12,074 nucleotides of DNA from Lentimicrobiaceae bacterium (GTDB lineage Bacteria > Bacteroidota > Bacteroidia > Bacteroidales > WCHB1-69). Where the stretch lies: positions 1 through 12,074 of the forward strand of contig WQSU01000042.1 in the NCBI GenBank assembly GCA_009787675.1. The letters are read 5' to 3'. The position numbers and the translations under genes were made by a program. The notes below the pieces were generated by a model. That model had not been told where the DNA came from. It saw nothing but the letters and a program-made list of their open reading frames with translations, and made no database searches. Positions 1 through 7,832 of the stretch are shown here, piece by piece. Each line of letters begins with the position of its first letter. Within the stretch, counting starts at the first letter, position 1.

Positions 1-1841
1 GCAATATTGTCTATCTTCTTCGGGTCCATCGTATGCCACATCATGTCAACATAGCCAAAAGAGAGTTGGCGACAAAAAGCGTAGCCTGCCAAAAAAGTGT
101 CTGCTTCTTTCAGTTTTATAATTAAATCTTGAGGAATCAATGCTCCGGTTTGATAATGATAGGCAAATGTTTTCAGAAATTCCGGCTCTGTTGCCCAGTT
201 TTCTAAAATTTGAGAGGGGAGTTCAACGAAATCTCGGGAAACGCTTGTGCCCGACAAGGATTCATACTTCACATCGGAAAGCAAGCCGTGTAAGGCGTGC
301 CCAAACTCATGCAAGAAAGTACCCACTTCTCCAAAAGTCAGCAGCGAAGGGCTGGTTTCGGTAGAGGGGGTAAAGTTCATATTTAGTGTAACAATTGGGC
401 GAATATCACGTTCGCCATCTCTACGTTGTTCGCGGTAGGAGTTCATCCATGCGCCGGCGCGTTTCGATTCGCGGGGGTGAAAATCCAAATAGAGAACACC
501 CATAAATTTCTTGCCTCTAAACACTTCATACGCCGTAACATCAGGATGATAGACCTGAATTTTGTCGTTTTTTACGTAAGACAAACCGAATAAATCTTCT
601 GTCAACTGAAAAACGCCATCAATCACTTTTTCCAATTTGAAATAGGGTTTTAGCAGTTCATCATTCAGACTGTATTTTTTATCTTTCAGTTTTTCAGCAT
701 AATAAGAAAAATCCCAACGTTGCACTGTTTCATTAAATCCTAACGATTTGGCAAATTCCTGCACTTCTTTCACCTCCTTTTTTCCTGCTGCAATGGAAGG
801 TTCGGCTAAGTCGTTCAATAATTTATACACATTTTCAGCATTTTCTGCCATTCTGTCTTCTAATGCATAAGCAACATAATTTTCATAACCTAACAGTCGT
901 GCAATCTCATATCTGGTTTGTAAAATTTCCTTAATCATTTCAGTGTTATCGTGTGTTCCATGAAAGGCTCTGGCATTGTACGCCATAAAGAACTCTTTAC
1001 GTAACGCTCTGTCATCGGCATAAGTCATGATTGCCAAATAGCTGGGTTGGCTCAAATCGAACAGATAGCCTTCCATGCTTTTACTTTTGGCTTTGCTTTT
1101 CGCAATCTCCAAATCGGTTTTCGATATTCCTTTAAGTCGGGAGTCATCGGCAAAAGTTCTATAAAACTCATTGGTATAATTGAGTACATTTTCGCCAAAC
1201 TGAAGAGATACCTTTGACAACTTCATGGAGAGTTCGCGATATTTCTCCTTTTGCTGTTCATCAAGTTTTGCGCCGCTGCGAATAAAGTTTTGATATGTTT
1301 TTTCCAACAACATCAAATCTTCTTCATTGGTTATCAAATCTTTCTCTGAATACACATGTTGTACTTTAAGAAACAGGTTATGGTTCAAATAAATTTTGTT
1401 GGCATATTCCGTCATCATGGGGCTAATCTCTTTTGCCAGCTCTTGCAGTTCGGGTGAAGTATGGGATGAGATCAAATTGTAGAACACGCCCGACACGCGC
1501 GACAGCAGTTGTCCGGCATTTTCTAACGGAATAATCACGGTTTCAAATCGAGGTCTCTGAAGCGGCGGTTCCGGCTCGCCGGGGCGTTTTCCAGAGTTTG
1601 CAATCGCTTCAATCTCTTTATCAGCCATTTCTATTGCAAATTTAAAAGCCGGCAAAAAGTGTTCCGTTTTAATCTTATCGAATGGTGGCGTTTCGTACGG
1701 CGTCAACCAATTCTCAATGAGTGGGTTGTTCTTAATAGTGTCTGGAATGTTCATTATTTTTGAAGGGTTTAATCTGCTTTGCGCAAATATTAAATTTGCG
1801 ATTATACAGAGGAAAAGGGTAAAAAGGGTGGATTTTTTCAT
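1..1841 (-). CDS. dcp: M3-family zinc metallopeptidase (peptidyl-dipeptidase Dcp type), C-terminus cut by window edge
   Basis: The reverse strand reads openly from an ATG at 1841 to position 1, giving 613 codons without a stop. The N-terminus (MKKSTLFTLFLCIIANLIFA, then Gln) is a typical signal peptide with an Ala-Gln cleavage site, so the enzyme is probably periplasmic. The zinc motif HEFGH lies at residues 511-515 (bases 297-311). Glu540 in the FVELPSQ context sits 25 residues after the second His, as expected for the third zinc ligand of family M3. Flanking segments (YHPDVTAYEVF, LHGLLSD, SLSGTSVSRDF, QLSFGYVDMMWH) follow E. coli Dcp closely. Family members release dipeptides from peptide C-termini, so a role in peptide nutrition or turnover is likely. 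The usual length is about 680-710 residues, so roughly 70-100 are missing off the edge. It lies 23 bp after ispF and is probably co-transcribed with it. The exact specificity (Dcp versus oligopeptidase A) is inferred. Confidence 0.92.
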   Translation of the reverse strand, partial: MKKSTLFTLFLCIIANLIFAQSRLNPSKIMNIPDTIKNNPLIENWLTPYETPPFDKIKTEHFLPAFKFAIEMADKEIEAIANSGKRPGEPEPPLQRPRFETVIIPLENAGQLLSRVSGVFYNLISSHTSPELQELAKEISPMMTEYANKIYLNHNLFLKVQHVYSEKDLITNEEDLMLLEKTYQNFIRSGAKLDEQQKEKYRELSMKLSKVSLQFGENVLNYTNEFYRTFADDSRLKGISKTDLEIAKSKAKSKSMEGYLFDLSQPSYLAIMTYADDRALRKEFFMAYNARAFHGTHDNTEMIKEILQTRYEIARLLGYENYVAYALEDRMAENAENVYKLLNDLAEPSIAAGKKEVKEVQEFAKSLGFNETVQRWDFSYYAEKLKDKKYSLNDELLKPYFKLEKVIDGVFQLTEDLFGLSYVKNDKIQVYHPDVTAYEVFRGKKFMGVLYLDFHPRESKRAGAWMNSYREQRRDGERDIRPIVTLNMNFTPSTETSPSLLTFGEVGTFLHEFGHALHGLLSDVKYESLSGTSVSRDFVELPSQILENWATEPEFLKTFAYHYQTGALIPQDLIIKLKEADTFLAGYAFCRQLSFGYVDMMWHTMDPKKIDNI

Positions 1842-1867
1842 AATGATTAATGGTTAATGGTTAATTA
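1840..1867. repeat. Heptamer array TTAATGG between ispF and the M3 peptidase
   Basis: Two perfect TTAATGG units (1847-1853, 1854-1860) are flanked in phase by degenerate units (1840-1846 and 1861-1867). The array fills the whole gap between the ispF stop and the peptidase ATG and overlaps both ends. On the coding strand it reads CCATTAA and forms the leader just before the start codon. The same 7-bp period with other words appears at 7833-7860 and inside dnaX. Confidence 0.8.
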
Positions 1868-2344
1868 ATTTTCTACAATCAAAGCAGTTGCTTGTGCTGC
1901 TACTGCCTCTCCCCTGCCAATGGCGTCTAATTGTTCGTTGGTTTTGGCTTTGATTGATATTTGGGAAAGATTGATATTTAATAGTTCTGAGAGTTTGTTT
2001 CTCATTGAAGGAATGTAAGATGCTAACTTCGGTTTTTCTATAATAATGGTGATATCGATATTTTCAATGACAAAACCATTTATTTCGAGCAGTTGGCGGC
2101 AATGGAGGAGTAGTTGAGCGCTGTCAGCATTTTTGTAAGCTGGGTCGGTATCCGGAAAATGAGTGCCAATATCGCCTAAGGCGGCGGCTCCGAACAGAGC
2201 ATCAATTAAAGCATGAATGGCGACATCTCCGTCGGAGTGCGCCACACATCTTTTTTCAAACGGAATAGAAATTCCGGATAACTTAAAGTCTAATTCTTTA
2301 CTGACAACCAATTGATGAATATCATACCCTGTTCCAACACGCAT
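1865..2344 (-). CDS. ispF: 2-C-methyl-D-erythritol 2,4-cyclodiphosphate synthase
   Basis: The 159-residue product matches the family's usual length from end to end. It converts CDP-methylerythritol 2-phosphate to the 2,4-cyclodiphosphate with release of CMP, in the cytosolic MEP pathway for isoprenoid precursors. The N-terminal GTGYDIHQL supplies zinc ligands Asp8 and His10. The HSDGDV motif is at 36-41 with His44 nearby, and GDIGTHFPD is at 57-65. The C-terminal block KTNEQLDAIGRGEAVAAQA is the nucleotide/trimer-contact segment, in the LDAIGRGE variant rather than LGFIGRKEG. The start is the ATG at 2344, directly before the conserved RVGTGYD. It lies 14 bp after porV in the same direction and 23 bp before the M3 peptidase, so the three are likely one transcript. 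From memory, porV next to ispF also occurs in other Bacteroidota. Confidence 0.97.
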   Translation of the reverse strand: MRVGTGYDIHQLVVSKELDFKLSGISIPFEKRCVAHSDGDVAIHALIDALFGAAALGDIGTHFPDTDPAYKNADSAQLLLHCRQLLEINGFVIENIDITIIIEKPKLASYIPSMRNKLSELLNINLSQISIKAKTNEQLDAIGRGEAVAAQATALIVEN

Positions 2345-2358
2345 ATTTCTGAATGATT

Positions 2359-3621
2359 TTAGTTCAATTTTCCTTGATTTTTGATACTTTCTTTATTAAA
2401 AGAATCTAACATAAAGGTGAGTGTAAATTTTAGAGAGTTTTCGAGTGGGTGATATTGTGTAAATGCAAATAAATAACAAACATCTATAGCAAAGATGCTG
2501 TATTTTACACCTACGCCAACCGTAGCATATTTTCTGTTTCCTTTGAATTTATTTTCGAGAAATGAACCTGCCCTCACAAATAAAATATCTCTGTAAGAGT
2601 ATTCTAATCCGAATGCCCAAGTTAGTTCTCTCATTTCTTCATTAAAACAACCTTTAGGATTTATTCCATAACCTCCGGCAGCATCGTAAAAAGATCGGGC
2701 AATACCAACAATCGGATTTATTTTATCTAAGTCTACTCCATTTCCGTAGAGCGGGCGAGTTGCTGTAGTAGTATCCAGTCCGTAATAAATGGGCGGCGTA
2801 GGCACTAAGAGTTTTGCAGCTTCAACGCCAAAGCCAATTTTATTATAATCGTCAATGTTTATGTTATAAAATAATCCCAAACGCAAGTTGCAGGGAAGAA
2901 AATCGCGACGTATATCGCTATTGGTATAGGATACTTTATTTCCGATATTAGAAATATTAGCACCAAACATCAATTCTGAACTCTTAATATTGCTATTATA
3001 ATGAGCAAACTCTTTATTAACAAAGAGAGAAATATCCACTGCTCCCGCCAAACCGGCTTTCATTTCAGAACCAGTATTTTGGCTCTGGTATCCAGTCCCT
3101 AAATTTGAATAAACAAAGCGAGGGGTTATAGCCATGGAGACAATTTTGGAAAGTTTTCTTGAATAAGTAAAATCAAGTGAAAACTCGTTAGGATGAGCAG
3201 TATTTAGAGGGTTTCCATTGGCGTCATAAAATTGAATTTCACCCAAAGAGAAATATCTTAACGCAAAAGCGATCGCATCGTTTTCGGTAACTTTCCAAAA
3301 AGTAGATAAATACGCCAGATGCACGTCATTGACTAACTGTTTAAGCCAGGGACTATAGGCAATGCCAATTCCGAAGACCTGTTTGTTAAACACGTATTTT
3401 GCCGGGTTGTGGTGTTGTGAGTAATTGTCTGGGGAAGTAGCCACACCCATGTCTCCCATCCCACCTGCACGGGAGTCAGGAGCAATGAGCAGAAAAGGGG
3501 CTGCTGTAGTGATCGTATTCTGATAGGGCAGTGAAGGGTTATCAAAAGGGAAATCATTTTGCGCAAATAAAGGAGATATTGTAATGAGGAGTAAAGAAAA
3601 GAAAGCCAGATGTTTTTTCAT
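2359..3621 (-). CDS. porV: Type IX secretion system outer-membrane protein PorV (LptO)
   Basis: The 420-residue product begins MKKHLAFFSLLLITISPLFA|Q, a clear signal peptide. The mature N-terminus carries the PorV signature: FLLIAPDSRAGGMGDMGVAT at residues 43-62, then SPDNYSQHHNPAKYVF. It goes on with IAYSPWLKQLVNDVHLAYLS and ALRYFSLGEIQFYDANG, and alternating hydrophobic strands typical of a FadL-like beta-barrel fill the rest. In the known system PorV binds the C-terminal signal of cargo leaving the Sov/SprA translocon and hands it to the PorU sortase. The reading frame extends upstream to 3723, but the extra 34 residues are basic and unlike a secretory N-terminus. The ATG at 3621 gives the canonical signal peptide; the ATG at 3633 is a possible alternative. 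porU, often adjacent, is absent here: the upstream neighbour is divergent rlmH. ispF follows after 14 bp. Confidence 0.92.
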   Translation of the reverse strand: MKKHLAFFSLLLITISPLFAQNDFPFDNPSLPYQNTITTAAPFLLIAPDSRAGGMGDMGVATSPDNYSQHHNPAKYVFNKQVFGIGIAYSPWLKQLVNDVHLAYLSTFWKVTENDAIAFALRYFSLGEIQFYDANGNPLNTAHPNEFSLDFTYSRKLSKIVSMAITPRFVYSNLGTGYQSQNTGSEMKAGLAGAVDISLFVNKEFAHYNSNIKSSELMFGANISNIGNKVSYTNSDIRRDFLPCNLRLGLFYNINIDDYNKIGFGVEAAKLLVPTPPIYYGLDTTTATRPLYGNGVDLDKINPIVGIARSFYDAAGGYGINPKGCFNEEMRELTWAFGLEYSYRDILFVRAGSFLENKFKGNRKYATVGVGVKYSIFAIDVCYLFAFTQYHPLENSLKFTLTFMLDSFNKESIKNQGKLN

Positions 3622-3838
3622 ATGATAATTCATAATTTTATAAATAATTTTTTTTGTGATAATAATTTTCAAAAAACGCGTCGGTAGCTGTATTATTTTA
3701 CAAGGGGGCAATTTTTTCAACAAAAAGACTTATTAGTTACTTCTGTTTTGCCTGATTTAGAACTTATTTAGAAAACCACAATGCCTCTACACCTATTGAC
3801 GTAAGTACCCAATGAATGCAGCAACTCCACAAAACAAC

Positions 3839-3846
3839 CAAAATTA
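3839..3846 (-). promoter_or_regulatory. Possible -7 element for porV (TAATTTTG)
   Basis: On the reverse strand this reads TAATTTTG and fits the Bacteroidota TAnnTTTG consensus. No TTG/TTTG element is seen about 19-21 bp upstream of it. It would give a leader of roughly 210 nt before the porV ATG, so the call is weak. Confidence 0.3.
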
Positions 3847-3915
3847 CTTACCTATCATCGTCGAGATTTTGATATTTTTGAACAACCATTCCAAGCCAGC
3901 ACCCAAATAATTTAT

Positions 3916-3923
3916 TATTTTTG
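3916..3923 (+). promoter_or_regulatory. -7 promoter element for rlmH (TATTTTTG)
   Basis: TATTTTTG, followed by CAC, matches the Bacteroidota -7 consensus TAnnTTTG. It lies 22 nt before the rlmH ATG, so the leader would be short. No clear -33 TTTG is present at standard spacing. The same TATTTTTGC string precedes two other genes in the window. Confidence 0.6.
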
Positions 3924-3944
3924 CACTTTAAGTATCATTTCGTA

Positions 3945-4418
3945 ATGAAAATCAAATTATTATTTATTGGAAAAGAAAATTTGGAAGAGTTGCAAACGGC
4001 TTCTCAAGATTATATTTCCAAGATTAATAACTACAATCCTTTTGAAATTGAGGCGATTCCCTACTTGAAAAATACAAAATCTTTATCTGTTGAGATTCAA
4101 AAAAAACAGGAAGGGGAGCTTTTCCTCAAAAAAATTACCACGCAAGATGTTGTGGTTTTGTTAGACGAGCGCGGCAAGGAGTATTCTTCGCTGCAATTTT
4201 CCCAATTCATTCAACAACGCTGCAATTCGGGGTGCAAGAATCTACTCTTCTTAATTGGAGGGGCTTACGGCTTTTCGGAAGAACTCTACCAACGCGCCAA
4301 CTTCACGCTCTCCATGTCTAAAATGACCTTTCCGCACAAGTTAGCGCGTTTGCTGTTTGTGGAGCAGTTGTATCGTGCGTTTACGATATTGAAGGGGGAG
4401 CCGTATCATCATGAGTGA
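3945..4418 (+). CDS. rlmH: 23S rRNA (pseudouridine1915-N3)-methyltransferase RlmH
   Basis: The 157-residue product is a SPOUT-class methyltransferase that adds the N3-methyl group to pseudouridine 1915 in helix 69 of 23S rRNA, using S-adenosylmethionine on assembled ribosomes. It covers the full family length. LDERGKEYSS is at 73-82 and FLIGGAYGF (the SAM-binding knot loop) at 102-110. The hallmark C-terminal block LSMSKMTFPHKLARLL begins at 122, and the protein ends QLYRAFTILKGEPYHHE. The start is the ATG at 3945, giving MKIKLLFIGK, the usual RlmH N-terminus. A TTG eight codons upstream (3921) lies inside the promoter element and is rejected. The gene appears to stand alone, converging 16 bp from the end of the next gene. 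Confidence 0.97.
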   Translation: MKIKLLFIGKENLEELQTASQDYISKINNYNPFEIEAIPYLKNTKSLSVEIQKKQEGELFLKKITTQDVVVLLDERGKEYSSLQFSQFIQQRCNSGCKNLLFLIGGAYGFSEELYQRANFTLSMSKMTFPHKLARLLFVEQLYRAFTILKGEPYHHE

Positions 4419-4434
4419 TCCCTCTAAACTAAAT

Positions 4435-5514
4435 TTAAAATGTGATCATCCCATTAGCCGTCTTCAACTTTGCATTTAAAGAATCTACCGAAAAGGCAAA
4501 AACCTTCATTTGGGCGACGCCAAATTTCTTAATGCCAGATTCTGACAGATAGCGGTTCCAGAAGGCTGAGGTAGCAGCATGTATGACAATTTCGTATTCG
4601 CTATGTGAAGGGAAGAGGTTTTTTGTCTGTTTTATTAATTCATCCTTCTCATAATCAATAGGTTTTTCGTTAGTATTAAGGGAAGAAAAGTAAAGATGTT
4701 TATGCTCAAAATGATCGTAATACGCTTGATAATTGTCACTTACAGACAGATAACCAGACAATGACATGTTCAATTTTGAGAAGCGCAGTTGATAGGCCGA
4801 CCAAAAAACATTTGAAGCGAAGTGGTTTAATGCTCTATTCGTTTCTTCATTAAAATAGGATTCAAAAAAAGAAAAATACCTTTTGTGGTTCAAAATCAGC
4901 CAATTTTGCTTCTTGTTTTTTTCCATAATAGTGAATAGGGACTCGAAAGATTTATCAATCGTAAGATTTCTTGGATTTTTAAGTTGCGCCACTGCCTTTC
5001 TTAACAACGCAACATTTTCGGATGCCAAAAAAATGCCTTTGTGGTATGTAAACACAAAGCGCTTTAGATGAGTTCCAAAAGTATAAATTCTACATTGATC
5101 GAATTTGACGCAGTTTTTTTTGTCTATCTGTAATTTTGTAAGTAATTGATCAAAAGCTCTCTCATTTATTTTACAGGCAAAAAGGATAGCGTATGTTTCC
5201 CCATGTGAGTGCCCTGAAAAAACTACCTGATTATATTTACCCGGTAGTTGATCTACAAAAAACTGGCACCCCGGATAAGCATCCAATCCAAAAAGAGGGG
5301 TAATATAATGATGAATGTTTTTAACAGTTTTTAAAAATGTTTCATTATCATTAATTTGAAACATGAAAGCAGCATCGGAAGGAATCGTTTCAATCAGTTG
5401 TGCGTTTACCTGGCGAAAGAAATAATAATAGAATGAAACACCGCCGCTAAAAATAATAATGGCAGCGATGGTTATTAAGGTTAAAAAAAATTTTTTAGAC
5501 ACCCTATTCCTCAT
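4435..5514 (-). CDS. Membrane-anchored protein of unknown function, possibly DUF3352-like
   Basis: The chosen ATG at 5514 gives 359 residues and overlaps the end of the DUF5606 gene as ATGAGGAATAG, a typical coupled start. An ATG at 5547 in the same frame would add 11 residues and is less economical. The N-terminus is basic (MRNRVSKKF) and is followed by one hydrophobic helix at about 9-33. The rest should therefore lie outside the inner membrane, probably in the periplasm. Just after the helix, ETIPSDAAFMFQINDNETF (42-60) resembles the N-terminal part of Bacteroidota DUF3352 proteins. That resemblance is from memory and is not certain. No catalytic motif is recognised. Four Cys occur in the first half of the outer domain. 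DUF3352-type proteins I recall are often longer, so this one may be a short or C-terminally lost version; the stop lies only 16 bp from the end of rlmH. Function unknown. Confidence 0.82.
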   Translation of the reverse strand: MRNRVSKKFFLTLITIAAIIIFSGGVSFYYYFFRQVNAQLIETIPSDAAFMFQINDNETFLKTVKNIHHYITPLFGLDAYPGCQFFVDQLPGKYNQVVFSGHSHGETYAILFACKINERAFDQLLTKLQIDKKNCVKFDQCRIYTFGTHLKRFVFTYHKGIFLASENVALLRKAVAQLKNPRNLTIDKSFESLFTIMEKNKKQNWLILNHKRYFSFFESYFNEETNRALNHFASNVFWSAYQLRFSKLNMSLSGYLSVSDNYQAYYDHFEHKHLYFSSLNTNEKPIDYEKDELIKQTKNLFPSHSEYEIVIHAATSAFWNRYLSESGIKKFGVAQMKVFAFSVDSLNAKLKTANGMITF

Positions 5515-5929
5515 TAGTTTCCTTACTATATGCTGTAGCATGTTCATCGATGGGTATCAAATCGTTTGCCAACAATAAGTTATACCATTGATATACTTTT
5601 TTAATATTTGACAAGAATACACGTGTCTCGTCATAATCAGGAACTATTTCTTTAAAATGATCACGCAATTGTGATTCCGTTAATTCCTTATATTCAAGTG
5701 GTTGTTTCTCTTGTTTAAGATAGATGGCTTGCAGTACTTTACCCAGTTCAATGGTGTCATCATTCGTATAAATAGCGATATTGTCTAAAGTTGAAATTCC
5801 TTCGCTTTGAAAGGCAGGAATTCTCTTTTTATCCTCTAATGATTCTACAATAAAATTGTTTTTTCCTTGTGAAATTAACTTATAAAGCCCATTTTTTCCA
5901 CTGATTGATAAGATTTTGCTTAAATCCAT
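5504..5929 (-). CDS. DUF5606 family protein
   Basis: The 141-residue product opens MDLSKILSISGKNGLYKLIS, the signature start of the Bacteroidota-specific DUF5606 family. It continues with FIVESLEDKKRIPAFQ and ISTLDNIAIYTNDDTIELGKV, then ends its conserved part with YDETRVFLSNIKKVYQWYNLLL. It has no signal peptide or membrane helix and is predicted to be a small cytosolic protein. The function is unknown. The N-terminal half looks like a compact beta domain and the C-terminal half is helical, judged only from residue pattern. It is first in a two-gene unit with the membrane protein that overlaps its last 11 bases, which suggests linked expression. A good -7 element lies about 30 bp upstream of its ATG. 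Confidence 0.9.
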   Translation of the reverse strand: MDLSKILSISGKNGLYKLISQGKNNFIVESLEDKKRIPAFQSEGISTLDNIAIYTNDDTIELGKVLQAIYLKQEKQPLEYKELTESQLRDHFKEIVPDYDETRVFLSNIKKVYQWYNLLLANDLIPIDEHATAYSKETNEE

Positions 5930-5960
5930 TGCATTTTAGAATTAGTTTAATAAAAGAGCG

Positions 5961-5968
5961 CAAAAATA
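5961..5968 (-). promoter_or_regulatory. -7 promoter element for the DUF5606 gene (TATTTTTG)
   Basis: On the reverse strand this reads TATTTTTG followed by CGC, a match to TAnnTTTG. It lies 31 bp before the DUF5606 ATG in the 72-bp gap after anmK, so this pair probably has its own start of transcription. No -33 element at standard spacing is visible. Confidence 0.55.
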
Positions 5969-6001
5969 GATTATTATTCAAATAAGAAGAATCCCAAATA
6001 G

Positions 6002-7075
6002 CTAAGCCATATAGATAGCGCCTCCGCAGGAGTTTTGCGAGGCGCCTGTTACGGAGCATAAACAGTTGTTTGTTTCATGAATGCGCAAATACCCCAAGAA
6101 AGCAAATATTAAGGCTTCTTTAAAATCAACCAACTGATTTTCAGGAATTATTATTGTTGTTTCTGTTTTTTCTTTTAACAAACTGATGAGAAAGCTATTT
6201 TTTGCACCGCCACCAGTTACCAAAACCTTGGGCATTCCTTTTAGGCTTTGCGCAACTTGCATGGCAATATGTTCACACACTGTTCGTAGTTTGTCTTCAA
6301 TGGAAATAGAAAAACTGTTTAACAATGGTCGATAATAACTTGAAAAAAGTTCAAATCCAATAGATTTTGCCTTATTATTCAAAAAATAGTCAGGTTTGTT
6401 TAGCGCTTCCAATAATGCGGGATGCACAGCTCCTTTTTGAGCCAACATGCCCTCTTTATCATACGAATATCCACATTGTTCCGCCAAAAAATTAAGTAGA
6501 ATGTTGCACAATGAAATGTCGTGAGCTATAGAAACACCGTTTGCATGTTGAGAAATATTTGAGATTCCACCAAGATTCAGGCAACCGGCATACTGATGAA
6601 AAAGTAATGCGTCTCCAATGGGCACTAACGGGGCGCCCTGTCCTCCCCAAGCCACATCGGTAGTTCTAAAATCGCAAATGGTGGGGATCCCCGTTTTTGC
6701 TGCTAAAATAGCGCCACTTCCAATCTGTTTGGTCAACCCATGTTCAGGTTGGTGAAAAACAGTATGCCCATGTGAAGCAAGATAATAGGGCTTCTTTTCC
6801 GCATTTTCTAAAAAAATGTTAACACACTGTGCCATAAAGTTCGAAAATTCCACTTCTACTTCACACAAAAAAAGTGCACTGCCCTCAAAGAGTTGACGCA
6901 GTTTTAGAGATAATTCCTGAGGATACTGAAAAGTTTGGGTTTGAAGAATATTATAATGAAATCCCTGTTCGTTGTTCCAAAAATCGCACAAAGCCAAATC
7001 CAATCCGTCTAATGAAGTGCCGGACATTAAGCCCATCAAGGTGCACGGCACAAACTGTTGAGAATGAGTTTGCAT
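6002..7075 (-). CDS. anmK: 1,6-anhydro-N-acetylmuramic acid kinase
   Basis: The 357-residue product is a sugar kinase of the ASKHA fold. It opens and phosphorylates anhydro-MurNAc from cell-wall turnover, using ATP, to give MurNAc-6-phosphate in the cytosol. The phosphate-binding motif GLMSGTSLDGLD lies at 15-26. SHGHTVFHQP is at 101-110, CDFRTTDVAWGGQGAPLVP at 134-152 with the likely catalytic Asp155 just after, and NLGGISN at 167-173. VLVTGGGAKN and VDFKEALIFAFLGYLR lie further on. The protein ends with the family's SVTGASQNSCGGAIY. The start is the ATG at 7075, only 5 bp after the uppS stop, so the two are almost surely co-transcribed. The usual KSLGxEW segment is replaced by KSIGFELF, a mild departure. 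Confidence 0.95.
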   Translation of the reverse strand: MQTHSQQFVPCTLMGLMSGTSLDGLDLALCDFWNNEQGFHYNILQTQTFQYPQELSLKLRQLFEGSALFLCEVEVEFSNFMAQCVNIFLENAEKKPYYLASHGHTVFHQPEHGLTKQIGSGAILAAKTGIPTICDFRTTDVAWGGQGAPLVPIGDALLFHQYAGCLNLGGISNISQHANGVSIAHDISLCNILLNFLAEQCGYSYDKEGMLAQKGAVHPALLEALNKPDYFLNNKAKSIGFELFSSYYRPLLNSFSISIEDKLRTVCEHIAMQVAQSLKGMPKVLVTGGGAKNSFLISLLKEKTETTIIIPENQLVDFKEALIFAFLGYLRIHETNNCLCSVTGASQNSCGGAIYMA

Positions 7076-7080
7076 AACGG

Positions 7081-7809
7081 TTAAATTTCACTTTCTACCT
7101 GAGTTCCAGTTTTTCCAAAACGTCGTTGGCGTGTTTGATATTCGGCGATAATTTCAAACAGATCTTCTTTTTTAAAATCGGGCCAAAGCAACTCGGGGAA
7201 AAAGAGTTCCGCATAAGCAATTTGCCACAACAAGAAGTTACTGATACGGCGCTCGCGACCGGTACGAATTAAGATGTCAGGGTCAGGCATTTCTTTGGTA
7301 TTCAAAAAAGATGCAAAAACAGTTTCCGTAATTTCCTGTTCTTTCCTGTAATTATTAACAATCTCTTTTACTGCGTTTACAATCTCCCAACGTCCGCTGT
7401 AACTTAAAGCCAGCACAACGGTTAGTCCGGTATTGTTTTTCGTTGTTTCAATGGCATCTTTCAACTCACTGCGACATCTTTGAGGGAGGGTAGCAAGATT
7501 TCCGATGGCTTGTAAACGGACATTGTTAGCCATCAAATTATCCAATTCATTTTGAATAGCTCTGACTAACAAGCTCATAAGCGCATCAATCTCTTCTTTG
7601 GGGCGGTTCCAGTTTTCTGTTGAAAAAGCGTAAAGTGTCAAGTATTTCACACCTGCTTCTCCGGCTCCTTCAATGGCATTTCTAACCGCTTGAACACCAT
7701 TTTGATGCCCAAAAATTCGTTCCTTGCCCTGTTCTTCCGCCCAGCGCCCATTGCCATCCATAATAATGGCAACATGATCCGGAATACGTTTTAATTCAGT
7801 ATTTTTCAT
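7081..7809 (-). CDS. uppS: Isoprenyl (undecaprenyl diphosphate) synthase
   Basis: The 242-residue product is a cis-prenyltransferase that condenses farnesyl diphosphate with isopentenyl diphosphate to make the C55 lipid carrier for wall and surface-glycan synthesis. HVAIIMDGNGRWA at 12-24 holds the catalytic Asp18. LYAFSTENWNRP and RTGRERRISNFLLWQIAYAE follow, the latter with the Arg, Arg and Ser that hold diphosphate. In that last motif the usual RTGGE or RTSGE is RTGRE here, so a Gly is replaced by Arg. The start is the ATG at 7809. The gene follows the porG homologue across a gap filled with heptamer repeats and precedes anmK by 5 bp. In many Bacteroidota the order is DUF6089 gene, uppS, then bamA; here anmK takes the place of bamA. 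The product feeds on the same isoprenoid pathway as IspF. Confidence 0.97.
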   Translation of the reverse strand: MKNTELKRIPDHVAIIMDGNGRWAEEQGKERIFGHQNGVQAVRNAIEGAGEAGVKYLTLYAFSTENWNRPKEEIDALMSLLVRAIQNELDNLMANNVRLQAIGNLATLPQRCRSELKDAIETTKNNTGLTVVLALSYSGRWEIVNAVKEIVNNYRKEQEITETVFASFLNTKEMPDPDILIRTGRERRISNFLLWQIAYAELFFPELLWPDFKKEDLFEIIAEYQTRQRRFGKTGTQVESEI

Positions 7810-7832
7810 TACAAACTCACCCCTAATTAAAA

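Larger units (their letters stand above)
3622..3944. other. Spacer between divergent porV and rlmH
   Basis: This 323-bp AT-rich region separates the porV and rlmH start codons. It holds a convincing -7 element for rlmH (3916-3923) and a second TATTTTTG at 3873-3880. A possible reverse -7 element for porV lies at 3839-3846. A 7-bp inverted pair (GTAAGTA at 3801-3807, TACTTAC at 3845-3851) is separated by 37 nt. No RNA gene or plausible short protein was recognised. Confidence 0.6.

Noticed and set aside
140..438. Short plus-strand reading frames opposite the M3 peptidase
   Set aside because: They lie antisense to the conserved zinc-site region and show no family features; the same holds for the frames opposite porV, uppS, dnaX and rel.
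3801..3851. Inverted pair GTAAGTA/TACTTAC as a terminator or operator
   Set aside because: The arms are only 7 bp, 37 nt apart and without a T-run; likely chance.
3921..3944. TTG start adding eight residues to RlmH
   Set aside because: The TTG is part of the -7 promoter element, and the ATG at 3945 gives the standard family N-terminus.
4419..4434. Bidirectional terminator between rlmH and the convergent gene
   Set aside because: The 16-bp gap has no stable stem or T-run; any terminator would have to lie inside the genes.
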